Part shown: positions 42,530-52,398 of the stretch, piece after piece
Position numbering within the stretch: the first letter of the stretch is position 1
How the letters are laid out: every line of letters starts with the position of its first letter
Source: an uncultured Alphaproteobacteria bacterium
GTDB lineage: Bacteria; Pseudomonadota; Alphaproteobacteria; Puniceispirillales; UBA1172
Reading direction: 5' to 3'
Assembly: GCA_958431225.1 (NCBI GenBank)
Contig: OY288107.1
Span: 372,001-436,000 of the forward strand
DNA length: 64,000 nucleotides
The notes under the pieces: model-generated
What the model was told of the DNA's origin: nothing
What the model saw: only the letters and a program-made list of their open reading frames with translations
Database searches by the model: none
Translations under genes and position numbers: made by a program

Positions 42530-43450
42530 TCAGCTACCTAGTTGTTCGGCAACCTCGGCGGCGAAATCTTTTTCCTCTTTATCAATGCCCTCGCCTAATT
42601 TGAAGCGCACGAAGGCGGTGAGGGTAATCGGTTTGTCGGCTTCGGTGCTGGCTTTGCTAATGACATCGCTAATAGTGCTTTCGCCATCCATGACAAAGAT
42701 TTGTTCCATCAGCACCACTTCTTTGATGAATTTTTTCATGCGCCCTTCCACCATTTTCTCGGCGATGTCTTGGGGTTTGCCTTCCTGCATGGCTTGATCC
42801 ACCAAAACCTGACGTTCGCGGGCGACAAAATCGGGGTCAAGGTCATCGGCATTGAGGCTCGCCGGGGCGGTGGCGGCGATATGCATGGCTAATTGCTTGC
42901 CTAGATTTTGCAAAGCCCCGCTATCCGCGCCCGATGTCAGTGCCACCAACACGCCAATCTTGCCCATACCAGCGCTAGCGGCGTTGTGGATGTAGGATAT
43001 GACCGCCCCTTCCTCCACCTCAAGGCGTTGCATCCGCCGTAGGCTTAGATTCTCGCCAATCCGCGCAATTTGTGCGGTGACTTCCTCGGCGGTGCTGTGC
43101 GGGGTGTCGGGGTAATTGGTTGCCAGTAAAGCGTCCAAATCTTTTGCGCCTAGTCCCAATTCGGCGCATTGACGCACGAAATTTTGAAAATCGGCGTTGC
43201 GCGAGACGAAATCGGTTTCGGAATTGACCTCAACCACCGCACCGATAGTGGCTTTGGTATTGACGGCGACAAGCCCTTCGCTCGCCACCCGCGTGGCTTT
43301 TTTGGCGGCGGCGGCGAGACCTTTTTTGCGGAGCCAATCAATCGCCGCATCCATATCGCCTTTGCTTTCATCAAGGGCTTTTTTGCAATCCATCATACCC
43401 GCCCCGGTAGAGACGCGCAAAGTTTTGACCATTTCTGCTGTAATTGTCAT
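42530..43450 (-). CDS. tsf: Elongation factor Ts
   Basis: 306 residues. Nucleotide exchange factor for EF-Tu. The TDVGMMDCKKAL-like contact motif reads STGAGMMDCKKALDE (about 16-30), followed by AIDWLRKKGLAAAAKKATR, the core VEVNSETDFVSRNADFQNFV (about 73-92) and AMHIAATAP. ATG 43450 gives the standard MTITAEMVKTLR opening; an earlier in-frame codon would run into the rpsB gap. Confidence 0.97.
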   Translation of the reverse strand: MTITAEMVKTLRVSTGAGMMDCKKALDESKGDMDAAIDWLRKKGLAAAAKKATRVASEGLVAVNTKATIGAVVEVNSETDFVSRNADFQNFVRQCAELGLGAKDLDALLATNYPDTPHSTAEEVTAQIARIGENLSLRRMQRLEVEEGAVISYIHNAASAGMGKIGVLVALTSGADSGALQNLGKQLAMHIAATAPASLNADDLDPDFVARERQVLVDQAMQEGKPQDIAEKMVEGRMKKFIKEVVLMEQIFVMDGESTISDVISKASTEADKPITLTAFVRFKLGEGIDKEEKDFAAEVAEQLGS

Positions 43451-43466
43451 CGTTCCATTCTTCCCT

Positions 43467-44351
43467 TTATTCGCTCTCAACGGGGGTTTCAATTGCCGTT
43501 TTTAGTTTCGGCTTTGCCTTGGGCTTGGCTTCGGCTTTGGGTTTTGTTTTGGCTTTAGGCTTGGCTTCGGGTTTCGCTTCCGCCCCCCCGCCTGCTTCCT
43601 TAACCGCTTCCTCAACCATCGGGGCTTCTTCCGCGCCCATATCCACGCCGTCGCGCATCATTTCGGCTTTCATGCCCTCAATCACTGACCCTGCCACCAA
43701 ATCGCAATAAAGGCTGATGGCGCGTAGGGCGTCATCATTGCCGGGGATGACATAATCCACGCCATCGGGGTTGGCATTGCTATCCACCACGGCAACCACC
43801 GGGATTTTCAACACATTGGCTTCTTTGACGGCGATGTCTTCTTTGTTGGTGTCAATGACGAATATGATATGCGGCAAGCCCCCCATATCCTTAATACCGC
43901 CGAGGGTTTTTTCCAATTTATCGCGCGCACGGGTGAGTTGCAGAACTTCCTTTTTCGTCATGGCTAACACGTCTTCGCTGTCAAGCAGGGTTTCCATTTC
44001 GCGCAGACGATTGATGGATTTTGAAACCGTCGACCAATTCGTCAACATGCCCCCAAGCCAGCGATGATTGACAAAAAACTGCCCGCATGATTTCGCGGCT
44101 TCTGCTACTACCTCTGATGCTGATGGCTTGGTGCCGACAAAAAGCACCCGCCCGCCATTCGCCGCAACTTTGCTCACGGCTTCTAATGCCTCATAGAGCA
44201 TCGGCACGGTTTGTTGCAGATTGAGGATGTGGATGCTATTGCGGTCGCCGAAAATAAACGGCTTCATTTTAGGGTTCCACCGCCGTGTATGGTGGCCGAA
44301 ATGCACGCCAGCTTCCAATAATTGGCGCATAGTAAAACTTGGCACAGACAT
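43467..44351 (-). CDS. rpsB: 30S ribosomal protein S2 with Lys/Ala/Pro tail
   Basis: 294 residues. Late-binding small-subunit protein. The conserved body shows [20 protein letters not shown] (about 6-25), [31 protein letters not shown] (about 93-108), [10 protein letters not shown] and [15 protein letters not shown]. From about residue 245 a low-complexity tail of alternating KPKA/KPEA units extends the protein some 45 residues past the E. coli-type end. It is the first gene of the long operon and is preceded by a promoter and a structured leader. Confidence 0.97.
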   Translation of the reverse strand: MSVPSFTMRQLLEAGVHFGHHTRRWNPKMKPFIFGDRNSIHILNLQQTVPMLYEALEAVSKVAANGGRVLFVGTKPSASEVVAEAAKSCGQFFVNHRWLGGMLTNWSTVSKSINRLREMETLLDSEDVLAMTKKEVLQLTRARDKLEKTLGGIKDMGGLPHIIFVIDTNKEDIAVKEANVLKIPVVAVVDSNANPDGVDYVIPGNDDALRAISLYCDLVAGSVIEGMKAEMMRDGVDMGAEEAPMVEEAVKEAGGGAEAKPEAKPKAKTKPKAEAKPKAKPKLKTAIETPVESE

Positions 44352-44491
44352 TGAGAATACTCCTTCGTTTCTCCGGTTAGCCTCCATGAAAGTTTGAGGG
44401 CGTCTCCACCCACCGGAAGGTGATATTGAACATCCGCCCAGCATCACCGCTTTCATGTGTGAATTTCAGCCATCACTGACTGATGCAACCC
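44352..44491 (-). promoter_or_regulatory. Candidate structured leader of the rpsB-tsf operon
   Basis: About 140 bases of untranslated sequence lie between the promoter and the rpsB ATG. It contains hairpin-forming pairs, including CACC-TTCC-GGTG (in the region 44412-44423) and GGTGAT...ATCACC, and ends in GAAGGAG before the start. In many bacteria S2 represses rpsB-tsf by binding such a leader. That role here is inferred from position and self-complementarity only. Confidence 0.4.
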
Positions 44492-44520
44492 CATTTAGCC
44501 GAGACGCACAGCTTTTGCAA
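44492..44520 (-). promoter_or_regulatory. rpsB operon promoter
   Basis: Minus strand TTGCAA (44520-44515), 17-bp spacer, TAAATG (44497-44492). It begins eight bases after the dnaE stop and is the only convincing promoter upstream of the 14-kb rpsB-to-lpxB run. The -10 is only a partial match. Confidence 0.5.
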
Positions 44521-44527
44521 GCACTTA

Positions 44528-47500
44528 TTAGAAAAATATCTCACGCACCGATGCCACCCCCGCCAAAGATTTCATATATTGCGCCATATCATTGTTGAGC
44601 CGATACTGCCCGGGCAACACCAACACCACCTCATGCGCTTGGGCGTGGAGTTTTAATAATAGCGTCTGCCGTCCGTCCCCTGCACGTTTTAATCCGGTGG
44701 CGATGCCCTCTAATGCGGATGCTTCTAGCACATGCACCATCAATGCGCGTATTTTGTCATTGACGGCAGTCTCTAGGGGTAGGATTTCCTGTGCCAATAA
44801 TTTAATGCGTCCGCCTGTCGCTTGCGCCTCGGCTTTGATGTAAATCGGGGCGTTGTCGGTGAGGATGCTTTCGCTTGATTCGAGCAATTTGCTAAAAAGC
44901 GTGAATTCACTAACGCCACTAGGGTCGCTGACTTGCAAGAACGCATAGCGTTTATTTTGTGCCGACATGCGGATGCGTTTGCCTGCCACTAGCCCGGCGA
45001 AATGCAGATGCGTGGTGCCTCCCGCTTTTTCCACCGCCGCATCAATTTGGCTAGCGCGGGTGATATTTAAGGGGGCGAGTTGCGGGGCGTATGCGTCAAG
45101 GGGATGCGCGCTCAAATAAAGCCCCAAGGCTTCTACCTCAAATTGCATGGTTTCTTGGGCGTTCCATTCTGCCACTTCATCAAGGGGGATTTTTAACGCC
45201 TCGCCCTCCACGCCTTCAAATAGATTCTCCTGTTGCGATTCCGCCTCATGGCGTGCGGTTTGGATGTAGGAAATCATGCGGTCAATCGCCGCCAATAGTG
45301 TCGCACGGCTATGCCCGAAATCATCTAACGCCCCGGATTTGATCAAATGTTCAAGCATGCGTTTATTGAGCAACCCCCCGCAGCGCGCCGCAAAATCCTC
45401 CAATGAAGCAAACGCGCCATTTGCTTCACGTTCCGCCACAATGGCTTTCATCGCCTCAATGCCAACATTGCGAATCGCCCCCAACCCATAGCGCAGTGCC
45501 TCGCCTTTATCATCGCGCATCACCGTGAAAATGGCTTCGGAATGTTGCACCGATGGCGGGTGCATGGCGATGTCGTTATATTGGCAATCTTGGCGAAATA
45601 CTGCCAATTTTTCGGTGTGCGCCATGTCAAAAGTCATCAGTGCGGCTAGAAATTCTGCGGTGTGGTGATGTTTGAGCCACGCCGTCTGCCACGCCACCAG
45701 TGCATACCCCGCCGCATGCGATTTATTAAACCCATAACCGGCAAAGGCATCAATTTTGTTGAAAATTTCTTCCGCCAAGGCTTTATCAATGCCGTTTTCG
45801 CCGGCACCGGCAATAAATTCATCCTTTTGTGCTTTCATGGTGGAGGCATCTTTTTTGCCCATGGCACGGCGCAGAATATCCGCTTTGCCTAGACTATACC
45901 CCGCTAAAATCTGCGCCGCGCGTTGCACCTGTTCTTGGTAAATCATCACGCCATAGGTTTCTTCCAAAATCTGCTCCAAAAGCGGGTGCATATATTCCAC
46001 CGCCTCACGCCCATGTTTGCGCGCGATATATTGCGGGATGTATTCCATCGGACCCGGGCGATAGAGCGCGACTATGGCGATAATATCCTCAAAGCGGTCG
46101 GGGCGTAGCCCTTTGATGACCTCGCGCATACCGGTGGATTCCAGCTGAAATACCCCCACGGTGTCGCCCTTACTTAACATTTCAAACACCGCTTCATCGG
46201 CGAACGGAATATCCAATAAATCAAGGCTCACCCCCGAACGTTTGAGCAAATCCAACGTTAATTGCAACACGGTTAGGGTTTTCAAACCGAGAAAATCAAA
46301 TTTGACTAGCCCGGCCTTTTCCACCGAACTCATATTAAATTGCGTCACCGGCAATTCTGACCGCGCATCGCGGGTTAGCGGCACCAATTCTGCCAAAGGG
46401 CGGTCGCCAATCACCAACCCCGCCGCATGCGTAGAAGAATGGCGCAATAGACCTTCAATCTGCAATGAGATATCGCATAATTCTTTCAAGGCTTCATCGC
46501 CTTCCACCGCTTGTTTTAATTCGGGGACGCTTTTGATGGCATCGGCTAATTTCATTGGGTCGGCGGGGTTGTTCGGCACTAATTTTGCTAGATAATCCAC
46601 TTGGCTGAACGCCATCCCCATCACCCGCCCGGCATCGCGCAAAGCGGCACGGGCTTGCAAACGTCCAAAGGTGATAATCTGCGCCACCCTATCGGTGCCA
46701 TACCGCGTCTGCACATAGGCGATGACTTCTTCACGGCGGTCTTGGCAGAAATCAATATCAAAATCGGGCATGGAAATGCGTTCAGGATTCAAAAATCGTT
46801 CAAACAGCAAACCCCAACGGAGGGGGTCTAAATCAGTGATACCGAGCGCATAGCCGACCAACGACCCGGCGCCCGAGCCGCGCCCGGGACCTACGGCAAT
46901 GTTTTTGGCTTTTGCCCAAGCGATGAAATCGGCAACAATCAAAAAATACCCCGAAAAGCCCATTTTGGTGATAATTTTCAGCTCATCATCAAGGCGCGCA
47001 CGGTATTCTGTTGTCATCGTTTCGGGGTCGTGGTTTTGATAATCGGGACTTGTGCGCAGTTGTTCCAACCGCTTATCAAGCCCCTCATGCGCTAATTTTT
47101 TGAGCCATGTCGCCTCATCACTGCCATCGGGGGTGGTGAAAGCGGGTAGCACCGGCGGACGTTCCGCCACCGCAAAGGCGCACCGCTTGGCAATCTGTGC
47201 GGTGTTCGCTAGGGCTTCGGGGATGTCGGCGAATAACGCCTCCATCTCTGCCGTGGATTTGAAATAATGGTCTTCGGTTTCTTGGCGGCGGTCATCGTGA
47301 TAGAGGGTTTTGCTTTCCGAAATACATAATAAAACCTGATGCGCCGGGGCATCTTCGCGTCGCCCGAAATAGCAATTATTCGTCGCCACCAAAGGCAACC
47401 CCCGCGCCAGCGCTAATTGAAGCAGTTGCGGTTCAATGCGGGTCTCGAGGGGTGTGTTGTGGCGTTGCAATTCAATGTAAAGTCGTTCGGGAAAAATCGC

Positions 47501-47971
47501 CGCCAACGCATCAAGACGTTTCTCGGCAAGTGCCACCTGCCCGCCCCCTAAAGGTGCGGCGATAAAGCCATGTTTCGCCCCGCCACTCAAAGCGAGCAAA
47601 CCTTCGGCGTGTTGTTTTAAGGCTTCAAACTCTATCGCCGGTTCATGCGCGCCGGTGAGCAGGGCTTCGGACATCAACAGCGATAAATTCATCCAGCCCT
47701 GTTCGTTTTGTGCCAATAGCACAATTTCACCATGCGGCGCATCGCCCCCATCATCGTCCAAATATACTTCCGCCCCGATAATCGGTTGCACCCCGGCTTT
47801 AAGTGCCGCACGGCTGAATTCCAATGCGCCAAAAGTGTTGAAATGGTCGGTGAGGGCGAGGGCGGGTTGTTCGCATTCGGCGCTTTTATGGACTAATTTT
47901 TCTACCGACAACATCCCTTCGGCAAGCGAATAGGTGGAATGTGCGCGCAAATGAACAAAAGGGGATGCCAT
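44528..47971 (-). CDS. dnaE: DNA polymerase III alpha subunit
   Basis: About 1147 residues, the replicative polymerase. The N-terminal PHP domain begins FVHLRAHSTYSLAEGM. The polymerase catalytic aspartates lie in ISMPDFDIDFCQDRREEVI (about residues 400-418), with VGPGRGSGAGSLVGYALGI before it. Further on are GLKTLTVLQLT, RPGPMEYIPQYI, a helix-hairpin-helix region, and a C-terminal OB fold (FAGLVAGKRIRMSAQNKR). Start choice lies between GTG 47983, ATG 47980 and ATG 47971; the last gives the standard opening. It directly follows lolD. Confidence 0.97.
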   Translation of the reverse strand: MASPFVHLRAHSTYSLAEGMLSVEKLVHKSAECEQPALALTDHFNTFGALEFSRAALKAGVQPIIGAEVYLDDDGGDAPHGEIVLLAQNEQGWMNLSLLMSEALLTGAHEPAIEFEALKQHAEGLLALSGGAKHGFIAAPLGGGQVALAEKRLDALAAIFPERLYIELQRHNTPLETRIEPQLLQLALARGLPLVATNNCYFGRREDAPAHQVLLCISESKTLYHDDRRQETEDHYFKSTAEMEALFADIPEALANTAQIAKRCAFAVAERPPVLPAFTTPDGSDEATWLKKLAHEGLDKRLEQLRTSPDYQNHDPETMTTEYRARLDDELKIITKMGFSGYFLIVADFIAWAKAKNIAVGPGRGSGAGSLVGYALGITDLDPLRWGLLFERFLNPERISMPDFDIDFCQDRREEVIAYVQTRYGTDRVAQIITFGRLQARAALRDAGRVMGMAFSQVDYLAKLVPNNPADPMKLADAIKSVPELKQAVEGDEALKELCDISLQIEGLLRHSSTHAAGLVIGDRPLAELVPLTRDARSELPVTQFNMSSVEKAGLVKFDFLGLKTLTVLQLTLDLLKRSGVSLDLLDIPFADEAVFEMLSKGDTVGVFQLESTGMREVIKGLRPDRFEDIIAIVALYRPGPMEYIPQYIARKHGREAVEYMHPLLEQILEETYGVMIYQEQVQRAAQILAGYSLGKADILRRAMGKKDASTMKAQKDEFIAGAGENGIDKALAEEIFNKIDAFAGYGFNKSHAAGYALVAWQTAWLKHHHTAEFLAALMTFDMAHTEKLAVFRQDCQYNDIAMHPPSVQHSEAIFTVMRDDKGEALRYGLGAIRNVGIEAMKAIVAEREANGAFASLEDFAARCGGLLNKRMLEHLIKSGALDDFGHSRATLLAAIDRMISYIQTARHEAESQQENLFEGVEGEALKIPLDEVAEWNAQETMQFEVEALGLYLSAHPLDAYAPQLAPLNITRASQIDAAVEKAGGTTHLHFAGLVAGKRIRMSAQNKRYAFLQVSDPSGVSEFTLFSKLLESSESILTDNAPIYIKAEAQATGGRIKLLAQEILPLETAVNDKIRALMVHVLEASALEGIATGLKRAGDGRQTLLLKLHAQAHEVVLVLPGQYRLNNDMAQYMKSLAGVASVREIFF

Positions 47972-47982
47972 GAAGCCCATCA

Positions 47983-48672
47983 CTATGTCGTCAAAGCGCC
48001 TTGGCGAATCGTCAAAACGCGGTCAAGCGATTGCGCCAATTCCATATTGTGCGTCACGACTAGGGCGGCGGTGTTGGTGGAGCGCAGAATTTTCACCAAA
48101 TGCCCGAACACATCGCCAGCGGTATTGGGGTCAAGATTGCCGGTGGGTTCATCCGCCAGCAAAACCGCCGGCACATTAGCCACCGCACGGGCGATAGCAA
48201 CACGCTGTTGCTCGCCCCCCGACAGTTGCCCCGGGCGGTGCGTGCCACGCGCGGCTAGCCCTATCATTTCTAGTAATTGGTTGCTCCGTTCTTCGGCAAC
48301 CCCCCGCCCTAGACCATTCATAATTTGCGGGATGACGATATTTTCTTGGGCGGAAAATTCGGGCAACAATCTATGGAATTGGAAGACAAAGCCAATGGCT
48401 TCACGGCGCATTGCCGATGCTTCGCCGTCTCGGAGGCGGTGGGTGGCTTTGCCGTTGATGGTGACCTGTCCGCTATCTTGGCGTTCCAGAAGCCCGGCGA
48501 TATTCAAAAGCGTGGTTTTGCCCGAACCGCTAGGGCCGACTAGCCCCACCAATTCACCGCGTGCTAATGATAAGCTGACCTCGCGCAATACATCAATTTT
48601 GCGGTCGGCTTGCACGAAGGATTTTGATACTTGATGAAAGCTCAACACCGTATCTGCATTTGGGTCAATCAT
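47983..48672 (-). CDS. lolD: Lipoprotein-release ABC transporter ATPase LolD
   Basis: 229 residues. Powers extraction of outer-membrane lipoproteins for LolA. Walker A GPSGSGKTTLLNIAGLLE (about residues 48-65), signature QLSGGEQQRVAIARAVAN (about 150), Walker B VLLADEPTGNLDP, and a D-loop/H-loop ending in VVTHNMELA. The ATG at 48672 overlaps the permease stop by eight bases; a longer reading into the permease gene gives an arginine-rich nonsense leader. Confidence 0.95.
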   Translation of the reverse strand: MIDPNADTVLSFHQVSKSFVQADRKIDVLREVSLSLARGELVGLVGPSGSGKTTLLNIAGLLERQDSGQVTINGKATHRLRDGEASAMRREAIGFVFQFHRLLPEFSAQENIVIPQIMNGLGRGVAEERSNQLLEMIGLAARGTHRPGQLSGGEQQRVAIARAVANVPAVLLADEPTGNLDPNTAGDVFGHLVKILRSTNTAALVVTHNMELAQSLDRVLTIRQGALTT

Positions 48673-49921
48673 AGCGCAACGCCTCCGCCGGTGCCACGCG
48701 CGATGCCCGCCATGCCGGATAGACTGACGATAAAAACGACAACAGCAACGCCATGATAATAACATTCGTCACCTCTTGCGGATCAACACGGGCGGGGAGC
48801 GTGGAAAGGAAATAGACCTCTGCCGCAAATAATTCCGTCCCCAATAGGCTTTCCAACACCCCTTTGATGCCATTAATGTTCCAACAAAAGCCAAGCCCCA
48901 ACAACGCCCCAAACACCGTGCCAATCAAGCCGATGCTTGAACCTGTCATCATAAAAATCCGCAAAATTGACCCTTTGGTCGCCCCCATCGCCCGCAATAC
49001 CGCGATATCGTTATTTTTAGACCGCACCAGCATAATCATGGACGAAACAATGTTAAACCCTGCCACCAGAATAATCAGCGACAGAATCATGAACATGACA
49101 TTGCGTTCAACAATTAGCGCGTTCAAAAAACCTTTGTTGCGCTCGCGCCAATCATAGACGCGCAACCCCTGCCCGATGGTTTGGTGGATATTTTCACGAA
49201 TCACGCCGGTGCCATCGGTGGTGCGCGCGTAAATTTCTAATGCTGTTACCCGCCTATCCATATCAAAAAACGATTGCGCGTCCGCCAAGGGCATAAAGAT
49301 AAAGGCTTTATCATATTCGTGCATGCCGACATGGAACAGCCCGGCTATGATGAAAACCCGCCTCTCGGGGATGGTACCAAAGGGCGTGACCTTACCATGC
49401 GGGGATAATAGCGACAGATTATCCCCCGCCTTGACGCCTAAACTACGCGCCAATTCATAACCGATAAGCACCGCCTCGCCTTTTTTGAAACGTTCAATGC
49501 TCGGCTCATTGAGCGAATCCCATAAAGGCTTGCGCGCCGCCAAATCTTCCCAACGCACCCCCCGCACCACCGCCCCTGACGCAAAGCCATTCGCCCCTGC
49601 CATGACTTGCCCTTCAATTTGCGGGGTCACCGCGACAATGCCGGGGAAGCCGCCGATGCGTCCGGTGAGTTGGTCATATTGTTCAATGCCTTGCGGCCCG
49701 TTGCTATAAATCACCAAATGCCCATTAAGCCCCAAGATGCGCCCGACCAATTCTTCCCGAAAGCCATTCATCACCGACATGACAATAATCAGCGTCGCCA
49801 CCCCAAGGCTGATGCCGAGAAGCGAAAACCATGCAATCACCGAAATAAAGCCTTCGGCGCGGCGCGAGCGCATATAGCGGAGCGCCATCAAACGTTCAAA
49901 ATGTCCGAATACGCCTCCCAT
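48665..49921 (-). CDS. lolC: Lipoprotein-releasing system permease (LolC/LolE type)
   Basis: 418 residues, MacB/FtsX-like fold: one N-terminal helix (VIAWFSLLGISLGVATLIIVMS, about 29-50), a large periplasmic domain, and three C-terminal helices. The opening FERLMALRYMRSRRAEGFIS matches LolC/E proteins of alphaproteobacteria, where a single permease probably works as a homodimer. No second permease gene is present. It is joined to proS by TAATG and to lolD by overlap. Confidence 0.93.
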   Translation of the reverse strand: MGGVFGHFERLMALRYMRSRRAEGFISVIAWFSLLGISLGVATLIIVMSVMNGFREELVGRILGLNGHLVIYSNGPQGIEQYDQLTGRIGGFPGIVAVTPQIEGQVMAGANGFASGAVVRGVRWEDLAARKPLWDSLNEPSIERFKKGEAVLIGYELARSLGVKAGDNLSLLSPHGKVTPFGTIPERRVFIIAGLFHVGMHEYDKAFIFMPLADAQSFFDMDRRVTALEIYARTTDGTGVIRENIHQTIGQGLRVYDWRERNKGFLNALIVERNVMFMILSLIILVAGFNIVSSMIMLVRSKNNDIAVLRAMGATKGSILRIFMMTGSSIGLIGTVFGALLGLGFCWNINGIKGVLESLLGTELFAAEVYFLSTLPARVDPQEVTNVIIMALLLSFLSSVYPAWRASRVAPAEALRYD

Positions 49922-51240
49922 TAACGTGTCTCCATCATGGCTTGGAATGCTTCATCTATGCCCATATCTTGGCGCTTGTCGCTTTCCCTGATTTTGAATT
50001 CCACCTGCCCCGATGCCATCCCGCGCGGGCCTATAATAATCTGATACGGGATGCCGATTAAATCCATGGTGTTGAGTTTGCCCCCGGCGCTTTCGTTGCG
50101 GTCATCCAACAATACATCAAACCCCGCCTCTATCAGCCGTGCGTAAAGGGCTTCGGATGCTGTGGTGCAAACATCATCATCGGCTTTCAAATTGACCACC
50201 CCCACATCAAAAGGCGCGACCGATTTAGGCCAGATAATGCCTTTATCATCGTGGCTTGCTTCAATAATCCCGCCGACTAGACGCGAGATGCCGATGCCGT
50301 AAGAACCCATATAAACCGCCGAGGATTTACCGCTATCATCCATCACCTCCGCCCCCATGGGCGCGGAATATTTATCGCCAAAATAGAAAATATGCCCAAC
50401 CTCAATCCCGCGCGTGACCGCTAAATCCGCCTCGGCAACGCCGCAGGTTTTTGGGTCATGCTTATCATCGGTCACCGCATAGAGCGTCGTGAAACGATCA
50501 ACAATCGGTTGCAAATCAGCATCATAATCCACCGCCCCGGCATCAAGGCTATCATTGAGCCAATCTTTGTGGCAATACACCGCGCTTTCGCCGGTTTCGG
50601 CTAGGATGACGAATTCGTGGCTCATATCGCCGCCGATAGGTCCGGTGTCGGCTTCCATAGGAATCGCTGTGAGACCCAAACGCTTAAACGTCAGCAAATA
50701 CGATACGAACATTTTATTATAGGCAATGCGCGCCTCATCGGCATTGAGGGCGAACGAATAGGCATCTTTCATCAAAAATTCGCGCCCCCGCATAATGCCG
50801 AAACGTGGGCGCACTTCATCGCGGAATTTCCACTGAATCTGATACAGATTCAACGGCAGGGCGCGATAGGTTTTGACATGCGCACGGAAAATATCGGTGA
50901 CTTGTTCTTCGTTGGTGGGACCATAGAGCATCGCGCGTTCGTGGCGGTCTTGGATGCGGAGCATTTCGGCGCCGTAATCCTCATAGCGCCCTGATTCTTG
51001 CCATAAATCGGCGGGTTGAATCGTTGGCATTAATATCTCTAACGCGCCCGTGCGATTTTGTTCTTCGCGGACGATTTGTTCAATTTTGCGTAATACCTTT
51101 AACCCCAAGGGCAACCAGCTATAAATGCCGGCACTTGATTGTTGAATCATCCCTGCCCGCAACATCAATCTGTGCGACACGATTTGCGCCTCTTTTGGCA
51201 CTTCGCGGGATACTGGTAGAAAATATTGACTTAACCGCAT
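49921..51240 (-). CDS. proS: Prolyl-tRNA synthetase, short form without editing insertion
   Basis: 439 residues. Class II synthetase charging tRNA-Pro. Motif 1 region [18 protein letters not shown] (about 35-52), motif 2 [22 protein letters not shown] (about 132-153) and motif 3 [11 protein letters not shown] are visible, with an anticodon-binding domain after residue 340. E. coli ProRS has a long insertion that hydrolyses Ala-tRNA-Pro; here motifs 2 and 3 are too close for it, as is known in alphaproteobacteria. ATG 51240 forms TGATG with the previous stop. Confidence 0.95.
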   Translation of the reverse strand: MRLSQYFLPVSREVPKEAQIVSHRLMLRAGMIQQSSAGIYSWLPLGLKVLRKIEQIVREEQNRTGALEILMPTIQPADLWQESGRYEDYGAEMLRIQDRHERAMLYGPTNEEQVTDIFRAHVKTYRALPLNLYQIQWKFRDEVRPRFGIMRGREFLMKDAYSFALNADEARIAYNKMFVSYLLTFKRLGLTAIPMEADTGPIGGDMSHEFVILAETGESAVYCHKDWLNDSLDAGAVDYDADLQPIVDRFTTLYAVTDDKHDPKTCGVAEADLAVTRGIEVGHIFYFGDKYSAPMGAEVMDDSGKSSAVYMGSYGIGISRLVGGIIEASHDDKGIIWPKSVAPFDVGVVNLKADDDVCTTASEALYARLIEAGFDVLLDDRNESAGGKLNTMDLIGIPYQIIIGPRGMASGQVEFKIRESDKRQDMGIDEAFQAMMETR

Positions 51241-52319
51241 CAATGACCCTTTCTTAATAATGACGAGTAGGCGAAACTTGGTCTATTTGTTTCCGCAAAT
51301 AAACTATCTATATCGGCATCGCCCACTTCTTCAAGGCTTTTATGCGTCCAGATGGGATTTTGGTCTTTATCCACCACCGCCGCCCGCACACCTTCGGCAA
51401 AATCGCCATAATTCATCATACGCCAAGCCAAGGCATAATCCAACATTAAGGCAGAAATATAGCCATCAGGCACCGCACCTGTCAGCAAACGATGCGCCAC
51501 TTTTAACGATAGCGGGCAACGTTTTGTCAAGGCTTCGGCTAATGCGGGGGCGAGTTCGTGGGTTGATTCTAGTGCCTTATCGCGCACGGCTTCAAGGCTT
51601 GGCAGTGATAAAATCTCATCAATCCAATCAATATGCGCCATTAATGTTCCCGCCCCTGCATCATCACGGCGATAGGGCGCAATTACCGCTTCACAATCGG
51701 CTTCGGCATCCAGATTTTCTAATTCCGCGACCAAATTCGGCACATCCGCACTAGCGATATAATCGGGCAACAATCCTGACGCGACCACATCGCCGACACC
51801 AATGCGCGTCCCGGTCAAAGCCACATAAAGCCCCAAATGCCCCCTAGCACGGCGCAGAAACAGCGATGCCCCGACATCAGGGAACAGCCCGATTCCTGCC
51901 TCGGGCATGGTGAAATCTATATTTTCGGTGATGAGCGCATGTTGCGCGTGAAACAATAATCCGGCACCGCCCCCCATGACCAAACCATCGGCTATTGTAA
52001 TCAGCGGTTTTGGATGTGCGGCAATCAACATGTGCATGCCGTATTCACACGCGAAATAATCCCCCGCCTGATTCGCATTTTGGGGATTCGCATTTTGGGC
52101 GAGGGCTAAAGCCTCACGAATATCGCCCCCGGCACAAAACGCGCGCGATTCTTCTGCGGTTAGTAAAATGCGGGCGACTTTATCATCGTGCCACCATGCT
52201 TCTAGTGCTTCGGTCATAATCTGGCACATGGCGGTGGTTAGGGCGTGCAGAGCCTTTGGACGTGCTAGTGTGATGCGTCCGCTGCTTCCATTTACCGCTA
52301 TATTGACATCGCTCATCAT
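51240..52319 (-). CDS. 3-hydroxyisobutyryl-CoA hydrolase (crotonase family)
   Basis: 359 residues, longer than enoyl-CoA hydratases and typical of HIBYL-CoA hydrolase in valine breakdown. The oxyanion and active-site blocks are [11 protein letters not shown] (about 63) and [21 protein letters not shown] (about 116-136), then the family-specific [18 protein letters not shown] with its catalytic glutamate and aspartate. A five-residue unit [10 protein letters not shown] just after the first block is a tandem duplication (52070-52099). The gene is coupled to proS. Confidence 0.88.
   Translation of the reverse strand: MMSDVNIAVNGSSGRITLARPKALHALTTAMCQIMTEALEAWWHDDKVARILLTAEESRAFCAGGDIREALALAQNANPQNANQAGDYFACEYGMHMLIAAHPKPLITIADGLVMGGGAGLLFHAQHALITENIDFTMPEAGIGLFPDVGASLFLRRARGHLGLYVALTGTRIGVGDVVASGLLPDYIASADVPNLVAELENLDAEADCEAVIAPYRRDDAGAGTLMAHIDWIDEILSLPSLEAVRDKALESTHELAPALAEALTKRCPLSLKVAHRLLTGAVPDGYISALMLDYALAWRMMNYGDFAEGVRAAVVDKDQNPIWTHKSLEEVGDADIDSLFAETNRPSFAYSSLLRKGH
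52070..52099. repeat. Perfect 15-bp in-frame tandem duplication
   Basis: GATTCGCATTTTGGG occurs twice head to tail (52070-52084, 52085-52099) inside the HIBYL-CoA hydrolase gene. It duplicates five codons in a surface-loop-like asparagine-rich segment and keeps the frame. Confidence 0.95.
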
Positions 52320-52398
52320 GCTTTCATCCTATACGCCATAACGCCCTTGATGGCGAATACAATTTGCACTTAGGGCGGGTGATGGGGTAAGATGGGCT

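Noticed and set aside
47983..48765. Longer LolD starting at 48765
   Set aside because: The added 31 residues are arginine/cysteine-rich and lie inside the permease gene; ATG 48672 gives the normal family start.
52364..52393. Promoter TTGCAC-N18-TAAGAT before hemB
   Set aside because: It would place transcription start on or after the ATG at 52399, and both hexamers are mediocre; kept out unless the true start is the ATG at 52417.
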